Of a DNA stretch of 64,000 nucleotides, positions 7,845 through 18,533 are shown in pieces. The stretch covers positions 1,736,001 to 1,800,000 of the forward strand of contig NZ_JAUSUK010000001.1 of NCBI RefSeq assembly GCF_030813515.1, read 5' to 3'. The stretch is from Rhodopseudomonas julia (GTDB lineage Bacteria; Pseudomonadota; Alphaproteobacteria; Rhizobiales; Afifellaceae). Position numbers and translations under genes: made by a program. The notes under the pieces are model-generated. The model searched no databases. It was not told where the DNA came from and worked only from the letters and a program-made list of their open reading frames with translations. Positions within the stretch are counted from its first letter, which is position 1. Every line of letters starts with the position of its first letter.

Positions 7845-8585
7845 TCATTGGCGTGCGACGGCGTCGAGCCAGCGATGAACCGCGGCGACGTCGTCCAGGC
7901 GATATTTGGCGGCCGTCTCTCCCGAACCGACCTTGATGCCGAAGCCTCCGGCCGATGCGACCCATTCAAAGCCGTCCTCGTCGGTGGTGTCATCGCCGAT
8001 GAAAACCGCCTTGCGGCCGGAGAAGGGATCGCGCTGCATCAGCTTTGCGATCGCCTTGCCCTTGTCGACGCCCGAGGGGCGGATTTCGACGATCGCATGG
8101 CCTTTGACGAGCCGCAGATCCGAACAGCCCGCCACCGCCTCCTCGCCGAGCCTCTCGGCGCGGTCCGCCTCTTCCGGCGCGGTGCGGTAATGCACGACGA
8201 GCGCCGTCTCCTTGTCTTCGATGCGGAGCTTGTCGCCCGGGCCGATCTCCGCCTGGAGCCGCTCACGGGCCGTGGCGAGATCTTCAGGCGGCGGGGCCGT
8301 GACGACTTCGCCGCCGGCCGTGTAGCGCACTTCCTGACCGTGCACGCCGGCCGCCGGAAAGGCGAGCGGAGAGAGAAAACGGTCGATGGAGGAAAGAGCC
8401 CGCCCGCTGATGAGGGCGACGGCGCCGCCCTGGCGTTCTTCCAACGCGCTCAGGCGCTCAAGCGTGCCGGGTTCCAGAGTAATCCCGTCGGGATCGTCTG
8501 CAAAACCGACGAGCGTACCGTCGAAATCGAGGAAGAGTGCGTGGAGGGTCTTGTCGAGAAAGGGTGGTTTCGAAAGATCGCCCAT
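7845..8585 (-). CDS. otsB: Trehalose-6-phosphate phosphatase
   Basis: A HAD-family phosphatase of 246 residues removing phosphate from trehalose-6-phosphate. HAD motif I is ALFLDFDGTLVGF with the nucleophilic aspartate, motif II is VALISGRAL, and motifs III/IV are seen as KGKAIAKLM and VFIGDDTTDEDGFEW. The ATG at 8585 (MGDLSKPPF) puts motif I about 20 residues in, as usual for the family. The frame stays open for 26 more codons upstream but that stretch looks non-coding and runs toward the rpsA terminator. It is the first gene of the otsB-otsA pair. Confidence 0.94.
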   Translation of the reverse strand: MGDLSKPPFLDKTLHALFLDFDGTLVGFADDPDGITLEPGTLERLSALEERQGGAVALISGRALSSIDRFLSPLAFPAAGVHGQEVRYTAGGEVVTAPPPEDLATARERLQAEIGPGDKLRIEDKETALVVHYRTAPEEADRAERLGEEAVAGCSDLRLVKGHAIVEIRPSGVDKGKAIAKLMQRDPFSGRKAVFIGDDTTDEDGFEWVASAGGFGIKVGSGETAAKYRLDDVAAVHRWLDAVARQ

Positions 8586-8663
8586 GGCCAATGGGTAGCG
8601 TGTTTGGGCAACTGCGTCAAATTTGGTTGCGCTGCAGCAAAGGATTGACTGTGCTCCGGCCAC

Positions 8664-8693
8664 GAAAAAACCCGCGGCCAGGAAGGCCGCGGG
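8664..8693 (-). terminator. Rho-independent terminator of rpsA
   Basis: A perfect 9-bp stem CCCGCGGCC/GGCCGCGGG (8671-8679 with 8685-8693) with a 5-base loop is followed on the minus strand by TTTTTT. It lies 65 bp after the rpsA stop and closes the aroA-cmk-rpsA operon. Confidence 0.9.
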
Positions 8694-8757
8694 TCGATTT
8701 CTTGAACCGGTCTTAAAACCGGCAAGTAGTTGTCGACAAAGGGCTTATTCGGCGCCC

Positions 8758-10476
8758 TTAATTTTTTTCCTCGGCGTTGCGCTTCTTCAGCGCGGCACCC
8801 AGGATGTCGCCGAGCGAAGCACCGGAATCGGTCGAACCGTACTGGGCCACCGCTTCCTTCTCTTCGGCGATCTCCAGCGCCTTGATCGACAGCGCGATGC
8901 GACGCGCCTTCTTGTCGATGTTGGTGACGCGGGCATCGACCTTCTCGCCGGTGGCGAAACGCTCCGGCCGCTGCTCGGAGCGGTCACGCGACAGCTCGGC
9001 GCGACGGATGAAGGCGGTCATCTCGGTATCGGCGATCTTCACCTCGATACCGGAATCCTTCACCTCGACGATCTCGCCGGTGACGATGGCGCCCTTGCGG
9101 ATGCCCTCGACGGCCTCGGCGAACGGATCGCCCTCGACCTGCTTGATGCCGAGCGAGATGCGCTCCTTGTCGACGTCGACTTCCAGGACGACGGCCTTGA
9201 CCATCTCGCCCTTCTTGTACTCCTCCATCGCCTCTTCGCCCTGGCGGTCCCAGGAGAGGTCGGAGAGGTGCACCATGCCGTCGACGTCGTTGTCGAGGCC
9301 GAGGAACAGGCCGAACTCGGTCTTGTTCTTGACTTCGCCTTCGACGAGCGTGCCAACCGGATGGTTGTCGGCGAACTCTTCCCAAGGATTGCCCATGGCC
9401 TGCTTGAGGCCGAGCGAGATGCGACGCTTCTGAGGATCGACCTCGAGCACCATCACCTCGACCTCCTGAGAGGTGGAGACGATCTTGCCCGGATGGACGT
9501 TCTTCTTGGTCCAGCTCATCTCGGAGACGTGGATCAGGCCTTCGATGCCCGGCTCCAGCTCCACGAAGGCGCCGTAATCGGTGATGTTGGTGACGCGGCC
9601 GGTGAACTTGGCGTTGACCGGATACTTCACCTCGATGCCTTCCCAGGGATCCGCCTCGAGCTGCTTCATGCCGAGCGAGATACGGAAGGTCTCCGGATTG
9701 ATGCGGATGATCTGCACCTTCACCGTCTCGCCGATCGCCAGGATCTCGGAGGGGTGATTGACGCGCCGCCATGCCATGTCGGTGACATGCAGGAGGCCGT
9801 CGATGCCGCCGAGATCGACGAAGGCACCGTATTCGGTGATGTTCTTGACCACGCCGTCGACGACCTGGCCTTCCTTCAGCTTGGCGACGAGCTCCGAGCG
9901 TTGCTCGGCGAGCGTGTCCTCAAGCACGGACCGGCGGGAGACGACGATGTTGCCGCGCCGCTTGTCCATCTTCAGGATGCGGAAGGGCTGCGGCGTCTGC
10001 ATCAAGGGGCCGACATCCTTCACCGGGCGCACATCGACCTGGGAGCGCGGCAGGAACGCCACGGCACCGTCGAGATCGACGGTGAAGCCGCCCTTCACCT
10101 GGTTGAAGATCTGTCCCGTAACGGTGTCGTTCTTCTCGAAGCTCTCTTCAAGACGAACCCAGCTCTCCTCGCGACGCGCCTTCTCGCGCGACAGCATGGC
10201 CTCGCCGAGCGCGTTTTCCACGCGCTCCAGATAGACCTCGACCCGGTCGCCCGGCTTCAGCTCTCCGTCGCGACCACGCACGCCGAATTCCTTCAGCGGC
10301 ACCCGGCCTTCAACTTTCAGGCCGACATCGATAACGGCCATGTCCTTTTCGATGGCGACCACAGTCCCATCGACAACCGTGCCCTCCTGGACATCGGCAT
10401 CGGCAAAGGATTGTTCGAGTAGGGCCGCAAAATCTTCACGGCTCGGCTGCGGGACAGCCTGTTGCATACTGGCCAT
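8758..10476 (-). CDS. rpsA: 30S ribosomal protein S1
   Basis: A 572-residue S1 protein with six consecutive S1 (OB-fold) RNA-binding domains, the full bacterial set. Repeated domain marks include GTVVAIEKDMAVIDVGLKVEG, NITEYGAFVDLGGIDGLLHV, NITDYGAFVELEPGIEGLIH and FGLFLGLDNDVDGMVHLSDL. It unfolds and docks mRNA on the 30S subunit and is essential in Gram-negatives. It is last in aroA-cmk-rpsA, 188 bp after cmk, enough room for its own promoter and leader. The ATG follows an AGGAG ribosome site; a second ATG four bases upstream is out of frame. Confidence 0.97.
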   Translation of the reverse strand: MASMQQAVPQPSREDFAALLEQSFADADVQEGTVVDGTVVAIEKDMAVIDVGLKVEGRVPLKEFGVRGRDGELKPGDRVEVYLERVENALGEAMLSREKARREESWVRLEESFEKNDTVTGQIFNQVKGGFTVDLDGAVAFLPRSQVDVRPVKDVGPLMQTPQPFRILKMDKRRGNIVVSRRSVLEDTLAEQRSELVAKLKEGQVVDGVVKNITEYGAFVDLGGIDGLLHVTDMAWRRVNHPSEILAIGETVKVQIIRINPETFRISLGMKQLEADPWEGIEVKYPVNAKFTGRVTNITDYGAFVELEPGIEGLIHVSEMSWTKKNVHPGKIVSTSQEVEVMVLEVDPQKRRISLGLKQAMGNPWEEFADNHPVGTLVEGEVKNKTEFGLFLGLDNDVDGMVHLSDLSWDRQGEEAMEEYKKGEMVKAVVLEVDVDKERISLGIKQVEGDPFAEAVEGIRKGAIVTGEIVEVKDSGIEVKIADTEMTAFIRRAELSRDRSEQRPERFATGEKVDARVTNIDKKARRIALSIKALEIAEEKEAVAQYGSTDSGASLGDILGAALKKRNAEEKN

Positions 10477-10493
10477 TCATGCTCCTGTTAGGG

Positions 10494-10530
10494 CCCGCAT
10501 CTTCGGGCGGCTCTTCGGCTCGCCTGCGGG
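10494..10530 (-). promoter_or_regulatory. Leader hairpin just before rpsA
   Basis: On the rpsA strand, CCCGCA and TGCGGG (10525-10530 and 10494-10499) pair around an inner GGC/GCC stem, ending about 4 bases before the AGGAG ribosome site. The position suits control of S1 translation, possibly by S1 itself as known in enterobacteria. No sequence similarity to a known leader is claimed. Confidence 0.3.
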
Positions 10531-10664
10531 TCACAGCGCCATCGGTTCGTGTTGCTCTGGCCGTTTCTTCCCCCGCATCGAAGCGGTTGGCGCATAGGGA
10601 CGAAACGGCGCGGTTCGCCGCGCGCCGTCTTAACGATCCCCCAGATAGCCCGAAAGGCACACCC

Positions 10665-13311
<2,647 letters not shown>

Positions 13312-13479
13312 GGCGCTTCAAAATTCGCGTTTTTCGGGACTTGCAAAACGTCAAAGTCGCGCATAGTTTCCGCCCGCTTCGGTCGGAGGGGTTTTCCTCC
13401 CCGGCCGGACAAGGCTCCCGCCTCCGAGGCGGAAGTCTGAAGGCCGATCTTTTCGTTTGATCGGTCGTTCCCAAAGAAT

Positions 13480-13555
13480 GGGGCCGTAGCTCAGTTGGGA
13501 GAGCGCGTGAATGGCATTCACGAGGTCAGGGGTTCGATTCCCCTCGGCTCCACCA
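13480..13555 (+). tRNA. tRNA-Ala (anticodon GGC)
   Basis: A complete 76-nt cloverleaf with encoded CCA. The acceptor stem GGGGCCG/CGGCTCC contains the G3-U70 pair that marks alanine tRNAs. The anticodon stem is CGTGA/TCACG with loop ATGGCAT, so the anticodon is GGC, reading GCC/GCU. The T arm holds GGTTCGATTCC. Confidence 0.97.
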
Positions 13556-13638
13556 TTTTTCGATGTGATTCTCTTGTGAGCGCTTCGTCGCCTCCGCTCT
13601 TGCCGAATCGGCCGCGCGGGAGGCGGCTTTGAGAATCC

Positions 13639-13656
13639 CCCCGAACGTTTTCGGGG
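13639..13656 (+). promoter_or_regulatory. Hairpin upstream of the ABC-F leader ORF
   Basis: CCCCGAA and TTCGGGG form a 7-bp stem with a 4-base loop, 66 bp before the short leader ORF and 124 bp before the ABC-F start. There is no U tract. It may be part of a leader structure or the end of the tRNA transcript. Confidence 0.3.
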
Positions 13657-13721
13657 AACCTGGATCGCGGGCATCGCCGGTTTTGCCTGCCTGATCTCGA
13701 CAGGATAGGAGCTGCTTCGAC

Positions 13722-13826
13722 ATGGACAAAAATCTCGCTGTTTTCGCCCTTCCGGTCTCGCTGCGAGAAGTCCGTTTCCATGTCCGTTTTCCTCACCCTT
13801 TCCAATCTCTCCTGGTCCAGGCCTGA
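13722..13826 (+). CDS. Short leader ORF overlapping the ABC-F start
   Basis: A 34-residue frame (MDKNLAVFALPVSLREVRFH, then VRFPHPFQ and seven more) with a good ATAGGAG ribosome site 10 bases before its ATG, better than the weak GAGAAG before the ABC-F gene. It reads through the ABC-F ATG at 13780 in another frame and stops 46 bases inside that gene. Several ABC-F genes elsewhere are controlled by translated leader peptides. This frame could couple or attenuate ABC-F translation; it may also be chance. Confidence 0.4.
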   Translation: MDKNLAVFALPVSLREVRFHVRFPHPFQSLLVQA

Positions 13827-15366
13827 CGGCGCGCCGCTTCTCTGTGACCTGAATCTGCGACTTGGCCGTGAGCGCGTCGGCATCGTCGGGCGCAACGGCA
13901 TCGGCAAGACGACCCTCCTGCGGCTCGTTGCCGGCGAATTGCGCCCCGTCTCGGGTCATGTCGACGTCCACGGCACGATCGGTCTGATGCGCCAGGAGAT
14001 GGCGGTCGCTGCCGGTGAGACGATCGCGGATTTTTTCGGGCAGGGCGCGGCCGTGGACCTGGTCGATCGCGCCGAAGCCGGCTTTGCCGAGCTCGACGAG
14101 CTCGTTCAGGCCGATTGGACGATTGCCGAGCGCATCAGAAACGCACTCTCCCGCTGCGGTCTCGATGCCGATCCGCGCACGCCTCTCATGGCGCTTTCGG
14201 GAGGCGAGCGGACGCGCGTCGCTCTTGCCGCTCTGGTGTTCGAGACGCCGGATCTCCTGCTTCTCGACGAGCCGACGAACAATCTCGACCGGGCGGGACG
14301 GCAGGCGGTGATCGAGCTCATCCGAAGCTGGGGGAGCGGCGCCATCATCGTCAGCCATGACCGCGAGCTTCTCGGGGAGATGGATGCGATCGTGGAGCTG
14401 TCGCAGTTCGGAGCGGTGCGCTACGGCGGAAATTACAGCGCCTTCAGGGCGCAGAAGGCTACTGAGACGGAGGCCGCCGAGCGCGAGCTGGCGGATGCGG
14501 AGAAAGGTCTTGCCGAGACGAGGCGACGTGCGCAGCAGGCGGCGGAGCGCAAGGCCCGCACGGACAGCCGGGGACGAAAGTCCCGCGCCAGGGGAGATCA
14601 GCCCAAGATCTTGATGGATGCAGCAAAGGAGCGGGCCGAGGCGACAGGCGGGGCAAATGCGCGCCTGCGCGATGCACGGCTTCAGACGGCGAAGGACGCG
14701 CTTGCCGAGGCGCGGGCGTCCGTCGAGATCCTGCGGCCCTTGTCCATGGAGCTTGCGCCGACTGGTTTGCCCCGCGGCAAGACGGTCTTGCGGGTCGATG
14801 CGGTGACGGGCGGGTATGATCCGGCAAGGCCGGTCATCTGCGATTTTTCCATGACGATCACCGGGCCTGAGCGTGTCGCGATCGCCGGGCCGAACGGTTC
14901 TGGCAAAACCACACTGGTCAAATTGATTACCGGGCGGCTAGAGCCGCAAAAGGGACATGTCGATCTTGCGGTGCCGTTCGCGTTTCTCGACCAGCATGTG
15001 AGCCTGCTGCGTCCCGGCCTCTCGTTGCGGGAGAATTTCCGTCGCCTGAACCCGGAGGCGGACGAGAACCAATGTCGCGCGGCCCTGGCGCGGTTTCGGT
15101 TTCGGGCGGAAGATGCGCTGCAGGAGGCGGGGAGCCTGAGCGGGGGCGAGCGCCTGCGCGCCGGTCTCGCCTGCACCATCGGCCAGGCCGAGCCGCCCGG
15201 CCTTCTCGTTCTGGACGAGCCGACGAACCATCTCGATTTCGATGCGCTTCAAGCCCTCGAGAGCGCGCTTGAGGCTTATGACGGCGCGCTCATCGTCGTC
15301 AGCCACGACACGACATTTCTTGCGCGGCTCGGCCTCGACCGGACCGTCGAACTCGGCGGGGAATGA
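13780..15366 (+). CDS. ABC-F family ATP-binding protein
   Basis: A soluble 528-residue protein with two ABC ATPase domains and no membrane segments. Domain 1 has Walker A GRNGIGKTT, signature LSGGERTRVALA and Walker B LLLLDEPTNNLD; domain 2 has GPNGSGKTT, LSGGERLRAGLA and LLVLDEPTNHLD. The two are joined by a charged helical linker (about residues 225-325, rich in Ala, Arg, Glu and Lys), the P-site tRNA-interaction motif region of ABC-F factors. Members bind the ribosomal E site, where they rescue stalled ribosomes or give target protection against antibiotics. Which role applies here is not decided by sequence. The next gene starts 42 bp downstream. Confidence 0.93.
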   Translation: MSVFLTLSNLSWSRPDGAPLLCDLNLRLGRERVGIVGRNGIGKTTLLRLVAGELRPVSGHVDVHGTIGLMRQEMAVAAGETIADFFGQGAAVDLVDRAEAGFAELDELVQADWTIAERIRNALSRCGLDADPRTPLMALSGGERTRVALAALVFETPDLLLLDEPTNNLDRAGRQAVIELIRSWGSGAIIVSHDRELLGEMDAIVELSQFGAVRYGGNYSAFRAQKATETEAAERELADAEKGLAETRRRAQQAAERKARTDSRGRKSRARGDQPKILMDAAKERAEATGGANARLRDARLQTAKDALAEARASVEILRPLSMELAPTGLPRGKTVLRVDAVTGGYDPARPVICDFSMTITGPERVAIAGPNGSGKTTLVKLITGRLEPQKGHVDLAVPFAFLDQHVSLLRPGLSLRENFRRLNPEADENQCRAALARFRFRAEDALQEAGSLSGGERLRAGLACTIGQAEPPGLLVLDEPTNHLDFDALQALESALEAYDGALIVVSHDTTFLARLGLDRTVELGGE

Positions 15367-15408
15367 GCGATCTCACGCTGGTTTCGAACCCGATGACAAT
15401 TGGACAGG

Positions 15409-15966
15409 ATGAGAGAGACTTTGGCTCTTTGCGATCATATGTTCGTCGTGACCGGCGGCCCTGGCTCCGGAAAAACCGCCTTGATTGAAGCCCTCGCGGC
15501 CGCGGGGCCGCGGACCATGCCGGAGGCGGGACGCGCGATTATCCGCGATCAGGTTCAAATCGGCGGTTCCGCTCTGCCCTGGGCGGACCGGAGCTCCTTT
15601 GCGGAGCTTATGCTCTCTTGGGAATTGCGCTCGCATCGCGAGGCGCTCGCCCTTTCCGGCCCGGTCGTGATGGATCGGGGCGTGCCGGATGTGATGGGCT
15701 ATCTGCGCCTGTGCGGCCTCAGCGTGCCGCAGCATGTGCAACACGCTGCTGAGCTCTTCCGGTACAATCGCCGTGTGTTTCTTGCGCCCTGGTGGCCCGA
15801 GATCTTCGCTCAGGACGAGGAGCGCAAGCAGGACCCCGCAGAAGCGCGGGAAACGGGCGCGGTGATGGAACGAACCTATTCAGACCTCGGCTACGAGATC
15901 GTGCGCCTGCCTTACGCCAGCATCGAGGACCGTGCGGCCTTCGTGCTCGAATGCATCGCCACGTGA
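15409..15966 (+). CDS. AAA/P-loop ATPase, AAA_28-like
   Basis: A 185-residue P-loop protein. Walker A is FVVTGGPGSGKTALIEAL near the N terminus, followed by the AAA_28 (NadR-kinase-like) features PEAGRAIIRDQV and VVMDRGVPDVMGYL, a Walker B-like strand, and PWWPEIFAQDEERKQ, a lid-like charged stretch. Such proteins are often annotated as ATPases or putative kinases; the substrate is unknown. The start is uncertain: ATG 15409 has only a close AGG upstream, and ATG 15439 would begin just before Walker A. It follows the ABC-F gene and is probably co-transcribed. Confidence 0.75.
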   Translation: MRETLALCDHMFVVTGGPGSGKTALIEALAAAGPRTMPEAGRAIIRDQVQIGGSALPWADRSSFAELMLSWELRSHREALALSGPVVMDRGVPDVMGYLRLCGLSVPQHVQHAAELFRYNRRVFLAPWWPEIFAQDEERKQDPAEARETGAVMERTYSDLGYEIVRLPYASIEDRAAFVLECIAT

Positions 15967-16317
15967 GGGCGGTGTGTTTTCGGAAGCGCGCCGGCCTTTG
16001 AGGCGCGCAGCGTTCGAGCCGAAGGGTCGTTCCCGCTTTCGTGCGATCGTCTTGGCTGGGTTTTCTCGCTCGGGTCCGCTCTCCGTGTCGCGCCGACATG
16101 CTTTTCTGGCGTCTCCCGGGCACAAGAAGAATGACCAGTTTTGAAATCACGCGGAAAGGCTGGGGAGTTCTGTAAGAAGGATTTCTGAGACTATTAGAAG
16201 TTTTGCGCGTGCGCGTGATGCAAGCTGTGCGCAAGGTATTCGATATATTCGCTGTCGATCTTCTACATCTTTATGCGCGCCTTGGTCGGAAGCGCTGAGG
16301 GGGGTCTTGGGGAGACT
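15967..16317. other. Gene-free stretch before the chemoreceptor, 351 bp
   Basis: It contains a GCGCGCC/GGCGCGC stem (15986-15992 with 16002-16008) shortly after the ATPase gene, without a U tract, and a comparatively AT-rich last 150 bp suited to a promoter for the chemoreceptor. No ORF with a recognisable product and no RNA gene are seen. Confidence 0.45.
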
Positions 16318-17793
16318 ATGCTGCGTTCTGCCAAAGCCAAGAATGCCGAACTGATCGTGGAGGCTCTCGATCGTTCGCTCGCCATCATCGAATTTACGCC
16401 GAGTGGGGAGATCCTCACGGCCAATCGAAACTTCCTCGATTGTGTCGGCTACGAACTCAGCGAGATCGTCGGGAGACATCATTCGATGTTTGTCGATTCG
16501 ATCTATCGGCAGAGTGAGGCGTACGAGCAGTTCTGGCGCGATCTGGCGGCCGGCAAGTTCATTCAGTCGGAGTTCAAGCGTGTCGGCAAGTCGGGCGCGC
16601 GTATCTGGTTGCAGGCGACCTACAATCCCGTCGTGGCGAAGGGAAAGGTCGTCAAGATCGTCAAACTTGCGACCGACATCACCGAAAAGAAGCTGCAGAC
16701 GGAGACCGATGCGGCGTGGCTTTCCGCCCTCAACCGCTCACAAGCGGTCATTCAATTCGATCTCTTCGGGACGATCGTCCACGCCAATGCGAATTTCCTG
16801 GAGGCGACCGGTTATTCTCTTGAGGAGCTCGTCGGCAAACATCACTCGATGTTCCTGGAAGCCCAGGAGCGCGAGAGCGCGGATTATCGCCAGTTCTGGA
16901 AAGCGCTGCGCAAGGGTGAATTTCAGGCGGCCGAATACCGCCGCTTCGGCAAGGGCGGCCGAGAGATCTGGATCCAGGCGACCTACAATCCGATTTTCGA
17001 CGAGAATGGCGAGGTCTGCGGCGTGGTGAAATTCGCCACCGAGACCAACCGGGTCAAGGAGCGTCTGGAGCGGGAAGCCATTCAGAAGTCAATCGACGTC
17101 GATCTGGAGGCGATCCTCAAGGAGATCACTGACGCCAGCCACCAGGCGACATCGGCGGCCAGTGCGTCCACACAGACCTCCACCAACGTGCAGGCCGTCG
17201 CTTCGGGTGCCGAGGAGTTCGCCGCCTCGATCGAGGACATCGGTCGGCAGGTAGGTCATGCGCTGGAGATCACGGCAGCCGCCGTCGGCAAGGGCGATCG
17301 CGCCAATTCCATCGTCGGCGGGTTGTCGGAAGTGACCCAGAGGATCGGCGACTTCGTCGGTCTCATCAACAGCATCGCCGCCCAGACGAACCTTCTTGCC
17401 CTCAATGCGACGATCGAGGCCGCGCGTGCCGGCGAGGCCGGAAAGGGCTTTGCCGTCGTCGCCTCCGAGGTGAAGCATCTCGCGGGTCAGACCGCCAAGG
17501 CGACGGACGACATCACCACGCAGATCGCGGCCGTTCAGGCGGTTACGGGCGAGGCGGCGGATGCGTTGAAGGAGATCACGGCGCTGGTCAGTGAGATCAA
17601 CACCATCTCCATCAGCATCTCTTCGTCGATGGAGGAGCAGTCCGCCGTGACCCGCGACATGGCCTCGAATATGGAGACGGCGTCCTTCGGCGTTACCACG
17701 ATCACGGACAACATGGCCGCGATCGCGGCGGCGACGCAAGGCGTGCGAAACTCCACCTATCAGGTCCGCGAAGCCTCCCGGAAGATCGCCTGA
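16318..17793 (+). CDS. Soluble methyl-accepting chemotaxis protein with two PAS domains
   Basis: A 491-residue cytoplasmic receptor with no membrane helix, periplasmic domain or obvious HAMP. Two tandem PAS domains (residues about 10-125 and 130-245) share a near-duplicate core: [60 protein letters not shown]. The C-terminal signalling domain has the hairpin tip [20 protein letters not shown] with [16 protein letters not shown], which contacts CheA/CheW. PAS pairs of this type often hold haem or flavin and sense oxygen or redox state; the cofactor is not evident. The start at 16318 is preceded by GGGGAG; an ATG 15 codons earlier lacks a site. It converges with hutC, 8 bp away. Confidence 0.92.
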   Translation: MLRSAKAKNAELIVEALDRSLAIIEFTPSGEILTANRNFLDCVGYELSEIVGRHHSMFVDSIYRQSEAYEQFWRDLAAGKFIQSEFKRVGKSGARIWLQATYNPVVAKGKVVKIVKLATDITEKKLQTETDAAWLSALNRSQAVIQFDLFGTIVHANANFLEATGYSLEELVGKHHSMFLEAQERESADYRQFWKALRKGEFQAAEYRRFGKGGREIWIQATYNPIFDENGEVCGVVKFATETNRVKERLEREAIQKSIDVDLEAILKEITDASHQATSAASASTQTSTNVQAVASGAEEFAASIEDIGRQVGHALEITAAAVGKGDRANSIVGGLSEVTQRIGDFVGLINSIAAQTNLLALNATIEAARAGEAGKGFAVVASEVKHLAGQTAKATDDITTQIAAVQAVTGEAADALKEITALVSEINTISISISSSMEEQSAVTRDMASNMETASFGVTTITDNMAAIAAATQGVRNSTYQVREASRKIA

Positions 17794-17801
17794 AGATTGC
17801 C

Positions 17802-18533
17802 CTAGGCTCCCTGGCGGAAGCGACCGGATAAGATGTGGCTGGAGCCCGGATAGACGAAATTTGCAAACGTGATCATGGTCGTGCCGCGCCAGGTGCGGCG
17901 CTCGACGCTGAGGCAGGGCTCGTCGGCTGCGACATGAAGCAGACCACCCGCCGTGCTGCCGGCGCGGATGGCGGCGATGCGGTGCTCGCCTTCGGTGTAG
18001 GAGACGTTTTCCAGAAGCCAGGGGCCCGGCGGAATATCCTCGAACGGGATGCCGCGGGCTTCCGGTACGATGGTGAGATTGATCCAGCGGTCTTCGAGCG
18101 CGGCAGGCTTTGAACTCGCGAAATGCCGGCAGTGGAGATGCAGGATCGGCGTTTCCGCCGCCACGCCCGTGGCAAGGCTCATCGCCGCGGAGACGCGCGC
18201 TTCCTGGCGCTGCATCAATTCGTAACCGTAATCTTCGCCGCGGGCTTCGATTTCGTGGCGGATGTCGCCGATCGAGGTGACCGCGTGTTCGCCGGCGCGC
18301 GGAGCGACGAAGCTGCCGACGCGACGTCGGCGGGCGATCAGCCCCTGATCGGCAAGGGCCCGAAGCGCCCGGTTCACCGTCATGCGCGAGGCGCCGAAGG
18401 TTTCCATCAGGCTGATTTCCGGAGGAATGCGCTTTCCCGGCTGCCAGCTGCCTGAAAGGATCGGATCGGCGATCGCCCGGCGGATCTGGTCGTGCAGCGG
18501 TCCCTCTCCGTCGAGCTTCAACTCCGCCGTCAT
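17802..18533 (-). CDS. hutC: Histidine utilization repressor (GntR/HutC family)
   Basis: A 243-residue repressor: an N-terminal winged helix-turn-helix (PLHDQIRRAIADPILSGSWQ, MTVNRALRALADQGLIARRR) and a C-terminal UbiC-like (UTRA) effector domain that binds urocanate in HutC proteins. Visible UTRA elements are ILHLHCRHFASSKPAALEDR and ERRTWRGTTMITFANFVYPG. It is translationally coupled to hutF (4-bp overlap) and likely represses the whole locus, including itself, through the dyad at 19906-19921. Confidence 0.95.
   Translation of the reverse strand: MTAELKLDGEGPLHDQIRRAIADPILSGSWQPGKRIPPEISLMETFGASRMTVNRALRALADQGLIARRRRVGSFVAPRAGEHAVTSIGDIRHEIEARGEDYGYELMQRQEARVSAAMSLATGVAAETPILHLHCRHFASSKPAALEDRWINLTIVPEARGIPFEDIPPGPWLLENVSYTEGEHRIAAIRAGSTAGGLLHVAADEPCLSVERRTWRGTTMITFANFVYPGSSHILSGRFRQGA

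Noticed and set aside
8586-8757. EcfG promoter expected upstream of otsB
   Set aside because: Trehalose genes are often in the stress regulon, but no GGAAC-N16-CGTT pattern was found on the minus strand here.
13656-13682. EcfG-like GGAAC followed by GTT before the ABC-F gene
   Set aside because: The spacing is about 20 bases, outside the 16-17 allowed before GTT.
13518-13907. Minus-strand ORFs reading VEPRGIEPLTS or EGNRTPDLVNAIHALSQLSY
   Set aside because: These are the well-known false translations of the antisense strand of tRNA-Ala; the tRNA is complete and the ORFs have no other support.
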